Source of the DNA: Azolla caroliniana
Taxonomy: Eukaryota; Polypodiophyta
DNA: 64,000 nt
NCBI GenBank assembly: GCA_043228905.1
Contig: JBHGNT010000016.1
Location: forward strand, 17,670,001-17,734,000
Direction of reading: 5' to 3'
Shown: positions 36,044 through 45,620 of the stretch, piece after piece
Position numbering within the stretch: position 1 is the first letter of the stretch
Layout: every line of letters begins with the position of its first letter
Notes under the pieces: generated by a model
The model's database searches: none
The model's input: only the letters and a program-made list of their open reading frames with translations
What the model was told of the DNA's origin: nothing
Made by a program: the position numbers and the translations under genes

Positions 36044-36491
36044 CAGGGCCTAAAATTGACGGGTTAGTCTTAAAGTTTTTTGACGGGCATTTTTTAAAGA
36101 TGTATGTCATATGACAGAAGATTGCAAAAACTTAACATGTCATTTGACATACAGATTTTAGACATGAAAAGCTCTATGTAATGTTACATTGTTATATATT
36201 TTATTGCTATAGAAAGTACACAAATGAACATAACTACCTCACAAAGATAATGAAATACGTAAAATAAATATCATGTTTATGTTTTAAAGCCAAAGCACAA
36301 GCAAGATATTTATCAATAATCATAATCTATTCTTGCAAAGTGGATACAATAAGCATAAAAAAACATATAAATTGAATACTTAATCATCATATATTCCTTA
36401 AAGCCCAAAAAGGTACAAAAATGCTTATCATACCGTACAAAAATGCTTATCATACCGTAGCTCATCATACTAAGCATTGTGCGTTATGTGT

Positions 36492-38690
36492 CTATTTCAA
36501 TGGTACCATCCTTCTCTCTTTCTCTTCAAACCAAAGGTTAAATATATCCCTCCAACAAATGTTTGATATGTCTTGAGCATTTAAGGATATAAACATCAAA
36601 GCATCTAACGTTTCCAAAGATAAACCATTTCTAATATCATTTTTTATGATATTTTGACGTGAAAAGCCTCGTTCACATGCCGCGGTACTAATAGGAATAG
36701 TCATACATATTTGCCACAATTGCATCATACCCGGAAATAATTGCCACCAAGATTGTGCTTTGCGACAAATATCCCATGCATCGTGCATTGCTCTTCCTTT
36801 CGCAATTCTTACAAGCATATCAACAAAATCTTCTCGTTCATTTAAGCATCTTTTCATGTCAACAATTTGGTTGTCAATATTAAACTTCCCAATAAGTTTG
36901 TGCAACCATTCATTCGTCTTTTTCTCTCTTTCATTTTCCTCAATGGGATATAAAGATGGATTAAACAACTTGACAGCATTGAAAAATATGACATCTGGGA
37001 AACGATTGTTTAAGGCATCAATAACATGTTGGACAAAGGTTTTTCCAATGCTAATGCATTCATCCAAACCACCATTTTCCACATTACCATGAAACATATT
37101 CAAGTTAAAATCACTATTTTCATTCTCACTATCAGAACCACTTATTTGTCCTCTTGATCGTTTTGCTACCTTCTTTGGGTTTGGAATTGGTATAAACTTT
37201 AATGGATGTGAATGAGTAACATTATCACATCCAATATATATGAGCATGCCACCTTTCACATTAGATAGAAAGTTTGTAAGCAACATAGACCCGGTACCAA
37301 ATGTCTCACAAGATAAATAACGTCTTCGAAGTTTCTCATGGATGATATCCAAGTGAACACCAAGCATAGTTACATCCATTAATTCCCTTTGGAACACCTC
37401 ATTTAATTTATTCAATTCCACAAGAATATCTGCCAATAGATGTAACATAAATTGCACTTGAAATATAGTGGCATACTCGTACCATTTTTTCTCATGTTTT
37501 TGCCATTGTTCTAAAATGGCGGGCATAAGTGTAACTAGCCTCTCCATTACTTGGCCTCGAGATAACCATCTTATGAAGTGAATTTGAAGCACTTTCAAAT
37601 CACCCTTACTATGTTGTTTCATTATTTCTTTTAGCTCATTGTGTCTATTGGTCGACTTTCCCAACCAAGAGTATACTTTATTTGCAAATGAATCAAGGAA
37701 GCTAAAAACATGTGCATGAGACATTATATATGCATCTTTTATGGCAAGTGCTTCACGATGTGCAATGCAATGCACTCCCAAAATATTAGGCATTGTGGCT
37801 TGAAACTTAGAAATTGCACCATTCTTCTTCCCTACCATAGATGATGCCCCATCACTTGCAAAAGCCACAAGTTTTTTTAAATTTAAATTGCTCTCTAATA
37901 TGAAAGCATTGATAGAATTGTAGATAGCTTCCGCTCTCGCATTTTCCACCGAAAGAAGTCGCACAAATTTACAATGTGGCTCTCCTTTGCCACCTTCACT
38001 TAAGTACAAGATATAGATAATCAAGTGCTTTTCCAATGTGCGAACTGTGCTTTCATCAATCAAGATAGAGAAAAATGGACTTCCACGAATTTCATCATAC
38101 AAGTGATTCCTTGTGTGGTTCTTAATGGCCATTAAGAATTCCCTTGCAGAAATAGCATTAGCATAAGCACCATATTCATTTGAGGCAGGGGCATTTGGAG
38201 TACCAAGTTCTCTTTGTAATTGAACTTGTTTTGCATATTTCTCTAACGGAATATCATTGCAAGCATAAAAATGGACCAACTTCATACATAAAACTATCCT
38301 CTGATATTCTGAATGCATCATTTCTGAAATTTTTTCATCCATTGGGCCTTTCACATTTGCATTTCTATTTTGTATCTTTGCATAATGCATAGCACTTGCT
38401 ATTATGTGGTCGGATGATTTTGAATGTTCATTTAGTGAAGACAATTGTAGGCTTTGGGATCCACCATCCGTAAAAACATTGTTTTTTCTAGCATCTTCGC
38501 ACCAAATGCATTTTATTTTATCTTCACCTAGTAAGGACTTTGTCACATATGCCCATGGGTGGAGCAAAGTCCACTGGTTTCGCCACTTTCTTTTTTGTTT
38601 ATTGGAAGAGGATCTAAGCTCATTTGTGTTTGTAATAGCCTCTTCCTCATTATTGGGAGCATCATTAATATGTGGCCCCTTGCTAAACAT
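36492..38690 (-). CDS. hAT transposase (TTF-type N-terminus, ZNF862/KIAA0543-like), intact
   Basis: An uninterrupted 732-codon frame. An N-terminal zinc-binding module (C61, C64, H89, H95; CIWC) precedes the RNase-H-like core. FFSILIDEST (D212) and FASDGASSM (D280) are the first two catalytic Asp boxes, and GVHCIAHREALA follows. The C-terminal hATC dimerisation region contains IPISTAACERGFSRQN and IRNGLSLETLDALMFISL. The protein would cut at the element's CAGGG ends. Fifteen further codons precede the first Met of this frame, down to an AG acceptor near 38729, and an upstream exon at 38876-38932 joins in phase to give an earlier ATG. A full domain set with no stop suggests recent activity. 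Confidence 0.93.
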   Translation of the reverse strand: MFSKGPHINDAPNNEEEAITNTNELRSSSNKQKRKWRNQWTLLHPWAYVTKSLLGEDKIKCIWCEDARKNNVFTDGGSQSLQLSSLNEHSKSSDHIIASAMHYAKIQNRNANVKGPMDEKISEMMHSEYQRIVLCMKLVHFYACNDIPLEKYAKQVQLQRELGTPNAPASNEYGAYANAISAREFLMAIKNHTRNHLYDEIRGSPFFSILIDESTVRTLEKHLIIYILYLSEGGKGEPHCKFVRLLSVENARAEAIYNSINAFILESNLNLKKLVAFASDGASSMVGKKNGAISKFQATMPNILGVHCIAHREALAIKDAYIMSHAHVFSFLDSFANKVYSWLGKSTNRHNELKEIMKQHSKGDLKVLQIHFIRWLSRGQVMERLVTLMPAILEQWQKHEKKWYEYATIFQVQFMLHLLADILVELNKLNEVFQRELMDVTMLGVHLDIIHEKLRRRYLSCETFGTGSMLLTNFLSNVKGGMLIYIGCDNVTHSHPLKFIPIPNPKKVAKRSRGQISGSDSENENSDFNLNMFHGNVENGGLDECISIGKTFVQHVIDALNNRFPDVIFFNAVKLFNPSLYPIEENEREKKTNEWLHKLIGKFNIDNQIVDMKRCLNEREDFVDMLVRIAKGRAMHDAWDICRKAQSWWQLFPGMMQLWQICMTIPISTAACERGFSRQNIIKNDIRNGLSLETLDALMFISLNAQDISNICWRDIFNLWFEEKERRMVPLK

Positions 38691-38769
38691 GCTCTTTATA
38701 GACTGTTGTTGTGCTTTGTCCTTTGTTTTCCCCCTTAAAAATATTCAAATAATAGACATCTAAAAATTT

Positions 38770-40690
38770 ACTAAAAGTATTTCATTTCAATATAATACAA
38801 ACAATCAAGTTATTGTTTAGGTAATACAAAAACTATATTGTATAATATTACATAATGTGATAGATGGTAACTTACATATTTAAAATGTTGAAGCTTGAGC
38901 CTAGCCTTGAAGGATGTCTTCTTCTATTGTTGCTGCAGAATAACTACATATAAAATCAATCATTTTTAAGTGGATTGTGGAACAATAACTTGTTACCCTA
39001 GTAGTACTCACTCACCTTTTTTTTTTCTTTCCAAAAAACACTCACATATTTTCTATGCTAATAAGTTATTACTAACCTTAATTTTTTAATAAAGCATAGA
39101 TGATAGTAATGACTTAACAATAATAGAAACAATGGTAAGTAAAAGTTTTAGTTTTAACTTAAAACCTATGTACTAAAAGTATTTCATTTCAATATAATAT
39201 AAACAGTTAAGTTATTGCTTAGATAATACAAAACCTATATTGTATTATATTACATAATGTGATAGATGGTAACTTACATATTTAAAATGTTAAAGTTGGA
39301 TGGATGTATCATGTATTCTTTTATTGTTGTTGCTGAACAACTATATGTAAAATCAATCATTTTCAAGTGAAACAATAACTTGCTACCCTAATAGAAGTAC
39401 TTACTCACCTATTTTCTATATCAATAAGTTATTACTAAGTTCTAACCTTAGTTTTTTAATAAAGCATAGATGATAGTTATAACTTATTAGTAATAACTTA
39501 ATAATTATAAAAAGGATGGCTAGTAAAAGTTTTAGTTTTAACTTAAAACTTTTGTACTAAAAGTATTTCATTTCAATATAATACAAACAACCAAGTTATT
39601 AAGTAATACAAAAACTATATTGTATAAAATTAAATAATGTGATAGATGGTAACTTACCTATTTAAAATGTTGAAGCTTGAGCCTAGCCTTGAAGGATGTC
39701 TTCTTCTATTGTTGCTGCAGAACAACTACATATAAAATCAATAATTTTTAAGTGGAACAATAGCTTACTACCCTAATAGAAGTACTTACTCACTTATTTT
39801 CTATACTAATAAGTTATTACTAACCTTAATTTCTTCATAAAGCATAGATGATAGTTATTAGTAATAACTTAATAACTATAAAAAGAATGGTAACTGTTAA
39901 AAGTTTTAATTTTAACTTAAAACTTGTGTATTAAAACTATTTCATTTCAATATAATACAAACAGCCAAGTTATTGTTTAAATAATACAAAAACTATATTG
40001 TATAATATTACATAATGTAATAGATGGTAACTTGCCTATTTGAAATGTTGAAGCTTGAGCCTAGCCTTGAAGGATGTCTTCTTCTATTGTTGCTGTAGAA
40101 ATACATATGAAATCAATAATTTTTAAGTGAAACAATAGCTTGCTACCCTAATAGAAGTACTTACTCACTTATTTTCTATACTAATAAGTTATTACTAACC
40201 TTAATTTCTTCATAAAGCATAGATGATAGTTATTAGTAATAACTTAATAACTATAAAAAGGATGGTAACTATTAAAAGTTTTAATTTTAACTTAAAACTT
40301 GTGTATTAAAAGTATTTCATTTCAATATAATACAATCAGGCAAGTTATTGCTTAAGTAATACAAAAACTATATTGTATAATATTACATAATGTAATAGAT
40401 GGTAACTTACCTATTTAAAATGTTGAAGCTTAAGCCTAGCCTTGAAGGGTGTCTTCTTCTATTGTTGCTGCAGAAAAACTACATATGAAATCAATAATTT
40501 TTAAGTGGACTGTGGAAGAATAGCTTGCTACCCTAATAGAAGTACTCACCTTTGTTCTGTACTAATAAGTTATTATTAACCTTAATTTTTTAATAAAGCA
40601 TAGATAATAGTAAAATGTAATAACTTATAACTATAAGTATAAAAAGATGGTTAGTAAAATTTTTAGTTTTAAATTAAAACTTAAATTAAA
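38770..40690. repeat. Five tandem ~375-400 bp units inside the hAT
   Basis: The marker TAGATGGTAA occurs at 38861, 39263, 39643, 40021 and 40396 (spacing 402, 380, 378, 375). Four units keep the exon-like block around CTTGAGCCTAGCCTTGAAGG, while the second has diverged. The array lies 5' of the transposase. Confidence 0.9.
38876..38932 (-). other. Candidate 5' exon of the hAT transposase
   Basis: This is a 57-nt block between a TGCAG acceptor and an AT/GTAAGT donor on the minus strand. Of its three frames only one is open, and in that frame its last two bases (AT) and the first base of the next exon (G) form an ATG followed by GKTKDKAQQQ in the transposase frame. It is the copy nearest the transposase of five tandem units. 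Inference from splice signals only. Confidence 0.45.
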
Positions 40691-40906
40691 CCTAGAGTCT
40701 AGACTCTACACTCTAGTATATTAGAATTTAAAGTATTTTTTTTTCGAAAAAAAAAGTATATTAGAGTATTTAATAAATGACTAATGTTATTGTTAAAATT
40801 TTAAATCGATTTGAGAATTTATATCATAAATCATGATTCATCATTACAATTTACAACTTACAATTTATATTTTTTATTTTAAGTGTGTTTTTAAAAAACA
40901 TATAAG

Positions 40907-41105
40907 ATATATATATATATATATATATATATACTAGTAACTAAATACATATATATAAACTTAGAAGTTATAATATTGTCATATTAATATATATTAGACT
41001 AGACTCTTAATTCTAGGACCTAGTATATTACACACTTTATACTAGTAACTTAGTAAGTTGTAACTACATACTACACACATAGTTATAACTTATAACTTAT
41101 TAGTT

Positions 41106-41165
<60 letters not shown>
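40907..41165. repeat. (AT)n runs near the hAT right end
   Basis: (AT)n at about 40907-40933 and a longer run at about 41115-41165. Confidence 0.85.
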
Positions 41166-41170
<5 letters not shown>

Positions 41171-41348
41171 GACATGGAAATTAGAATTTTAGCATGTCAT
41201 TTGACATGGATAATTTTTAGTGGCCTTTCATATGAAAAGGAAAATTTTATACTTTATATGTCATTTGACGGACATTTTTATTAGATGTATGTTTTTGACG
41301 GGCAAAATGGCCTTTGACGGGCATTACACCCGTCAAATTTTTGCCCTG

Positions 41349-41552
41349 AATATGAAGCTCACTGATGTTAAACAACAATAAATGAAATAAAAATTTATAA
41401 ATGTGATGGAAGATAGATTGGGAACGTTAAATAGACATAAATGGCAACTAAACTCATTATACATTCATTTTCGTGGATGGTAGGATTCGAACCTACGCGG
41501 GCAAACCCACATGATTTCTAGTCATGCCCGATAACCACTCCGGCACATCCAC
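41349..41552 (-). mobile_element. tRNA-Ser-derived SINE, copy D, 5' piece right of the hAT
   Basis: The body continues exactly from the hAT target duplication and ends with the best-preserved tRNA head (41472-41552). Confidence 0.85.
41472..41552 (-). tRNA. tRNA-Ser(AGA)-like SINE head
   Basis: It folds as a complete tRNA: acceptor GTGGATG/CATCCAC, anticodon stem CATGA/TCATG with loop CTAGAAA (anticodon AGA), a long variable arm GGG/CCC, and T-arm GTAGG/CCTAC with TTCGAAT. Box A and box B are intact, so it could be transcribed by RNA polymerase III. Because the same body follows related heads at several places, I regard it as the promoter head of a SINE rather than a dedicated tRNA gene. A tRNA finder would probably call it. 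Confidence 0.6.
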
Positions 41553-41569
41553 ATAAACTTTTAGCAATG

Positions 41570-41811
41570 AAAAAATAAAAACTTCCAGAGATCAAATATG
41601 GCTAAGACGCTTGCTGTCCACAATGATTTTTACTATAATGTGTGAAATTATTTGATTGATTTATACCAATCTCGATTATGTTAAACAATTGTAGATGAAA
41701 GATAAATTTATCAATGTGATTTATCAATGTGATAGACATAAATGGCCTCTAGGCACATTAGATACATTCATTTTCGTGGATGGTATGATTCAAACCTATG
41801 CAAGCAAACCT
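41570..41811 (-). mobile_element. tRNA-Ser-derived SINE, copy E, lacking its 5' half head
   Basis: The body and the T-arm (GTTTGCTTGCATAGG, CATCCAC) are present. The sequence stops before the anticodon stem and abuts repeat F2. Confidence 0.75.
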
Positions 41812-42188
41812 GTAGAGGAAAGAATAAGGAAAAGAAGGAAGAAGAATAAGAATTATAAGAAGAATAAGAAGAAGCATCAATAACAATAACAAGAAGCAAT
41901 AGAAAGAGTATTCAGGTAGGGAAGCACTAGGAGGGAGGGGATGAATATGAATAAATTATATCACTCAATGTGAAATTTGCTAATTGGCATACATACCATA
42001 CCATTCAACGTGTAATAATCTGATTTTATTGTTTTTTTAATGTTTGAACATAGTTTCAATTTGGTTAGATGTAATTTTATCATGAAACAATGTAACTTTT
42101 TTTATCTTGATTTTGACCTCTATAAAATGCGCACTTAATTAGAATGGCACACTTAAGTGGGCACGCAGTTAACCGAATGGTTACTGTA
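41812..42188. mobile_element. Repeat F2, candidate DNA transposon remnant
   Basis: GAA-rich left part. The right 75 bp (ATGCGCACTTAA...AACCGAATGGTTACTGTA) match the right end of F1 in direct orientation. It is followed immediately by the broken start of the LINE-B RT half. Confidence 0.45.
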
Positions 42189-42199
42189 CTTGATCTAAT

Positions 42200-44088
42200 G
42201 TGGTGCATGTGAAGCAAGGAGATGAATGGATAGTGGATCCTACTACAATAATTGACATATGTGTTCATTACTTTAAGGAATTGATTGGCCCACAATTGTT
42301 AAGGAAAAATGAGGTGAGTAGAGCATGTCATGAGTTTTATGATGTGGTTGGATGTATTGTGCATGACCTCATTAGTCATGAACTGGATGAGGATTTCATT
42401 GAGGATGAGGTGGACACAGTTTTAAGGCATCTTCCTAGTGGTAAGAGCCCCGGTTGGGATGGCTTGACAAATGAAGTTTTTAAGAGATATTCGAACATTT
42501 TAAAGGGGCCCTTAACTTTGATGTTTCAACATTCTTGGGATTCAGGTCGTATGCCTCAAGCTTGGAAGGTTGGTCTAATTAAATTAGTTTCAAAGGTGGC
42601 ATCTCCAGAGTCATTTCATCAATGGAGACCTATTTCTTTGATGGGGGGTTGTATAAGATATTTACAAAGGTCTTGGCAAATAGATTACAAAAGTATTTGT
42701 CAAAGTTGATACATCCCGCCCAATATGGTTTTATTGCATGTAGGAATATATTGCATAATGTGTTGAACGTTCAAATGGCCATGGATTATGCTCGAAACAC
42801 TCATCAAGAATTGATTATGGTGCAATTAGATTTGGAGAAAGCTTATGATCATGTTAATTGGTCCGTTGTTTCTTGGTTAATGCATACAATGGGTTTTGGA
42901 CCTCGTATGTCTCGCCTCATATTTTTATTAGGACAAGATGCGATGTCTTGAGTAATGCTTAATGGGGGAGTTACATCAGACATTGCCCTCACAAGATCCG
43001 TTCGTCAAGGATGCCCTATTAATCCATTGTTGTTTGCTATTGTTACTCATCCCTTGTTAGTGACGTTATCCAGGCTTGCAACAAATGGTGATATTGTGGG
43101 TCTACACCTTCCGTTTGGAGGGCAACTAATAGCACAAGCTTTGGCTGATATTCTTTTATGTTTCTACAAGCCACAAGAGAGAATCTTGAGAAGGGGATGC
43201 TTGTATGGAACCAATTTGCATTGGCTTCCGAATTACATATTCATTGGAGGAATTCGAGTCTCATATCATGTACTAAAAGGGATTTGGAATGTTTAGTATG
43301 GCAAGGATCCATGGTGAAGAAAAGCTCTATTTTTCGACACTTGGGCTATCCATTAGGAATGAATGTTACAAATGGTCAATTGATTGAATGGATTTCTAGT
43401 AAGTTGAGGGATAAGTTCATGTATTGGAAGTCACAATCTTGGCCATTTCATGTACTCTTGAAGGTATTATGGGACCCATGATTTTATATTACTTGCCATT
43501 GTTGCCATGGACAAAGAAGGCTTTGCATTCTATTTTGCAACCTCTTCAATATTTGTTGTGGAAGAAGAGGGATAAGATGGGAATCACTTGGATTGCATGG
43601 AATCATCTAGCAACCCCTAAGCGCTTGGGGGGAGCCGGAACATTGAACTTATCTAAGCATATCATGGCTCGTAGATTTTCATTATTACATTACATGTGTT
43701 CAAACTCACAACCATGGATATCTTTCGTTCAATATTTCATTGAGAACAAGGGTTTAACACATGGGAGGACAACAATTAAGGCTTCATGGTGGCAATTACT
43801 GAATGGATGTATTTCACTTAGGATTCCAAGCTCTACATGTGTTCAACACTTGGTTACCTTATGGCAAGAAGCACTCTTGTTATGTGTATGGAAACCATCA
43901 TCTAGTAGAGAGCATTGTAATTTTTTGCAAAAGGAGTTGCTTGTGTCTTCTCGGTTATTATGTTGGCCAGGAAAGGAGGGATTGTGCTCTCAATTTAATT
44001 GTTTGTTTCGTTTGGGGGTCAAAGAGGTGGGAGATATTTTTGAGGCTCCATATCAAAGAATTTTGGAGTTTATTGAAGTGCGGCAATA
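42200..44088 (+). pseudogene. LINE-B reverse transcriptase
   Basis: Blocks in order: LPSGKSPGWDGLTNEVF, AWKVGLIKLVSK, WRPISLMGG, a frameshift, KVLANRLQKYLSKLIHPAQYGF, IMVQLDLEKAYDHVNW (first catalytic Asp), a TGA near 42950, SVRQGCPINPLLFAI, and ALADILLC where the family has two adjacent Asp residues. One catalytic Asp is therefore lost. Further frame changes near 43160 and 43450 lead to the thumb region (GITWIAWNHLATPKRLGGAG). It is non-functional. Confidence 0.9.
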
Positions 44089-44490
44089 ATTACATATTCC
44101 GCCTAATTATGGGTTTATTTGGCAACATCTACAAAATATCGCATTGATGCAAGGTCCCTTACCTCTAAAAACAGGAGAACAACCATGGATTGATTGGTGT
44201 TTAAAGGGTCAAACGTCATTGTTACAAGTGACTACTAATCTTTTGTATCATTGCTCTGATGACTCTCTTGGATGGTTATCATCTAAGGCTTAAGAAGAAT
44301 GGAGATTACACAAATCTGATAATGGGTGGTGGCAGATCTTACAATGTAGTTGACATTCTAAATTTCTACTTGTAGCAAAGGTCTTCATTTGGAGAGTTTT
44401 GATTGGAGGATTGCCTTTGGGATTAGCTCTAAAGCGTCGTGGATTAACAACGGGTACTTGTTTCTTTTGCACTGTTCAAATGGAAGATAG
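44089..44490 (+). pseudogene. LINE-B zinc-binding tail, interrupted copy
   Basis: The broken frame has VFIWRVLIGGLPLGLALKRR and CFFCTVQMEDS, the start of the zf-RVT domain, cut by the solo LTR at 44491. Confidence 0.8.
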
Positions 44491-44642
44491 TGTCACAGAC
44501 ATGACAACAATTATGTCAAGATTCGAACTCTTGACTTCTTGTATTATAGTCAAGTGTTATATTGTCACCAACACATCCAAGTACATGGTCGTGTTATGTA
44601 TATCTTCGTAGGATTATCTATTTCAAGTTCTAGGAGTTTTTA

Positions 44643-44726
44643 GAAAGTTCTAGAGGGTTCTAGAATATTCTCTCGAATATTCTCCAATATATTCTAATGC
44701 ATGTACTTGGACTCACAATATAAATA
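44643..44726 (+). promoter_or_regulatory. Heat-shock-element array and TATA box in the outer LTR
   Basis: GAA and TTC triplets alternate every 5 bp: GAA 44643, TTC 44648, GAG 44653 (one mismatch), TTC 44658, GAA 44663, TTC 44668, then GAA 44675 and TTC 44680. TATAAATA follows at 44719-44726. Alternating nGAAn/nTTCn units are the binding site of heat-shock factor trimers, and three units suffice. Confidence 0.7.
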
Positions 44727-44845
44727 CTTGTAACCTCCTTGGTCCCTTTCTAGGGATTCAACACCAGTCATTGACACATCAATCTAACATTCTCGTTTCG
44801 CCCCATCACGTATGCTCTATCCGAGTCCACAGTTGGTGTGTTCGT

Positions 44846-45576
44846 TGTCGTGAAGAATTTCGGCCAGAGGCGGAAATCGGGAAATGTTGGCTACATCGGC
44901 GGGGTGCAGCAGGTAGTCACCCTTGTACATTTAGTTCGAATAACGAGGGCGCATTTATGGCGCCGAACAGTAGTTAAGTCGGGGTTATCCCACATTGTAA
45001 CGCATCCCTCTCCTTGTTCTATAAAAGGAAGGGAGCGCCCCTTTACGAAGGGGTTGCCCGTTTTGTATTAGTAGGGTATACCGTTAGATGGAGAGAAGTT
45101 CTCTCTTCCTCTCTCTCTCTTGTTTTAGGGTTTCTTCTTCTTCTCCTCCTCTGCTTCTTCTTCGTCACTCTATGAGTCTAGGTTGATACCTGCAGGTGCG
45201 GTATCTGCCCTGTCTGTTGTGCAAGACCCCGCTCGGCGCGACGAGCCCGTGAGCTCCCCGACCGACAGCTTGGCAGTAGACGACTGTTGTATCTTGCTTC
45301 TTGTAAATATACCTATGGAAGATTCTGCGTTTTTGGTGTCTGTGTGGGTGTTTTAGTGTTTCCTTACTTTTGTTTCTGTACATAAGCGTGAGTGGGGTCG
45401 GCACTGTGTGTGTGCGTGTGTCGGCCAAGGGTGCGCGCGTGTTCTTCTCTCCCTCCTTTTGGGTTGTTTTCGGCGTCCCGGAAATGGTGAATCACGACTT
45501 CCTACGCTCCGTCACTCCCTAGTCCAAGACCCCCGTGGTCCCGCCCTTCTACACGCATGCGCGAAACTTCGCGACA
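44846..45576 (+). repeat. 5' LTR of the gypsy element
   Basis: 731 bp, TGTCG...CGACA, with TATAAAAG at 45020-45027. A primer-binding-like site TGGTGAACCCGACGTGAA starts at 45581. It aligns only patchily with the 3' LTR (start, last 60 bp), see findings. Confidence 0.75.
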
Positions 45577-45620
45577 TCTTTGGTGAACCCGACGTGAAAG
45601 GGCGACAAAGGAGTCAAAAG

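Larger units (their letters stand above)
36044..41348 (-). mobile_element. Complete hAT transposon
   Basis: The ends are CAGGGCCTAAAATTGACGGG (36044-36063) and its inverse CCCGTCAAATTTTTGCCCTG (41329-41348), 17 of 20 matching, with a perfect 8-bp target duplication AATATGAA at 36036-36043 and 41349-41356. CAGGG termini and an 8-bp duplication define the hAT superfamily. Subterminal TGACGGGCA and ATGTCATTTGACAT motifs are repeated near both ends, as expected for transposase binding. An uninterrupted transposase ORF lies in the left half, and a five-unit tandem array and AT runs in the right half. The element is inserted in a SINE. Confidence 0.95.

Noticed and set aside
41472-41552. An independent functional tRNA-Ser gene
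   Set aside because: It folds perfectly, but the same downstream body follows related heads at several sites, which fits a SINE. It is kept in the list with that caveat.
44511-44540. A tRNA T-arm remnant (TTCGAAC with a paired stem)
   Set aside because: The stem is 7 bp and no other tRNA arm is present. It is a hairpin of the LTR.
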